Assembly: GCA_034666705.1 (NCBI GenBank)
Contig: JAXDLH010000275.1
Location: 1 to 5,625 of the forward strand
From: JAXDLH01 sp034666705
Lineage (GTDB): Bacteria; Chloroflexota; UBA6077; SHYK01
DNA length: 5,625 nt
Direction of reading: 5' to 3'
This document shows positions 5,505 to 5,625 of the stretch, piece by piece. A program made the translations under genes and the position numbers. The notes under the pieces were generated by a model. It was given only the letters and a program-made list of their open reading frames with translations. It was not told the origin of the DNA and did not search any database. Each line of letters begins with the position of its first letter. Within the stretch, counting starts at the first letter, position 1.

Positions 5505-5625
5505 ATGCAGGTGCGACTGCGGGTGAACGGGGAAGAGCACCAGGTGGAGGCGCCAGCCCCGCGGCTGCTGCTCGACACCCTGCGCTACGAGCTCGGCCTC
5601 ACCGGCTCCAAGCTCGGCTGCGGGG
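5505..5625 (+). CDS. Partial [2Fe-2S] small subunit of a xanthine/CO dehydrogenase-family molybdenum hydroxylase
   Basis: The first 40 codons are visible before the window ends. The peptide opens MQVRLRVNGEEHQVEAP and continues LLLDTLRYELGLTGSKLGCG. The pattern V-x-VNG followed by LLxxLRxxLGLTGxKxGC is the hallmark of the plant-type [2Fe-2S] domain of CoxS/XdhC-like small subunits, with Cys39 in GCG being the first cluster ligand. In these enzymes the small subunit carries two [2Fe-2S] centres that pass electrons from a molybdopterin large subunit to a FAD medium subunit, in the cytoplasm. Those partner genes and the C-terminal cluster domain would lie beyond the right edge. The gene is divergent from the Rieske/Pht5 cluster, so it heads a separate transcript, perhaps under shared control. 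The substrate (CO, purine, N-heterocycle or aldehyde) cannot be told from this fragment. Confidence 0.9.
   Translation, partial: MQVRLRVNGEEHQVEAPAPRLLLDTLRYELGLTGSKLGCG

Overview
The window is GC-rich (about 60% by eye) bacterial DNA carrying part of an aromatic-compound catabolism cluster. Five genes lie head to tail on the minus strand and a sixth starts divergently on the plus strand at the right edge. The organism cannot be named from this stretch. The Rieske/Pht5/LigB gene mix, GTG starts, strong GGAGG-type ribosome binding sites and a TCATCCTGAGCGAAGC-type inverted repeat would suit a soil or marine heterotroph such as a Chloroflexota, Rokubacteria or deltaproteobacterial-type genome, but that is inference.

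Layout in minus-strand transcription order: (1) a 4,5-dihydroxyphthalate decarboxylase (Pht5)-like protein, 4290-5282; (2) a Rieske [2Fe-2S] ring-hydroxylating oxygenase alpha subunit, 2796-4088, whose real 5' end (GTG at 4169, good SD) is cut off by an in-frame TAG at 4092-4094; (3) a LigB-type class III extradiol ring-cleavage dioxygenase, 1659-2654; (4) a second, divergent Rieske oxygenase alpha subunit, 166-1500; (5) the first 51 codons of a small, probably cupin-like protein running off the left edge, 1-153. At the right, 5505-5625 holds the first 40 codons of a [2Fe-2S] small subunit of a xanthine/CO dehydrogenase-family molybdoenzyme.

A coherent reading is that an aromatic acid is hydroxylated by one or both Rieske oxygenases, decarboxylated by the Pht5-like enzyme, and the resulting catechol-type product opened by the LigB-like dioxygenase. 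No dihydrodiol dehydrogenase, Rieske reductase or LigA-type subunit is visible, so the pathway is incomplete here and the substrate unknown.

The most notable sequence event is a perfect 15-bp tandem duplication (4078-4107) inside the 5' end of the second Rieske gene. It keeps the frame but makes an amber codon at its junction. Removing one copy restores a continuous family-like N-terminus, and an ATG lies one codon after the stop, so the gene may be a fresh pseudogene, may be rescued by re-initiation, or may reflect an assembly error. Other points are a MITE-like hairpin between genes 3 and 4, an unusual metal-site motif in the LigB homologue, and a perfect dyad plus a small SD-led leader ORF in the divergent intergenic region.
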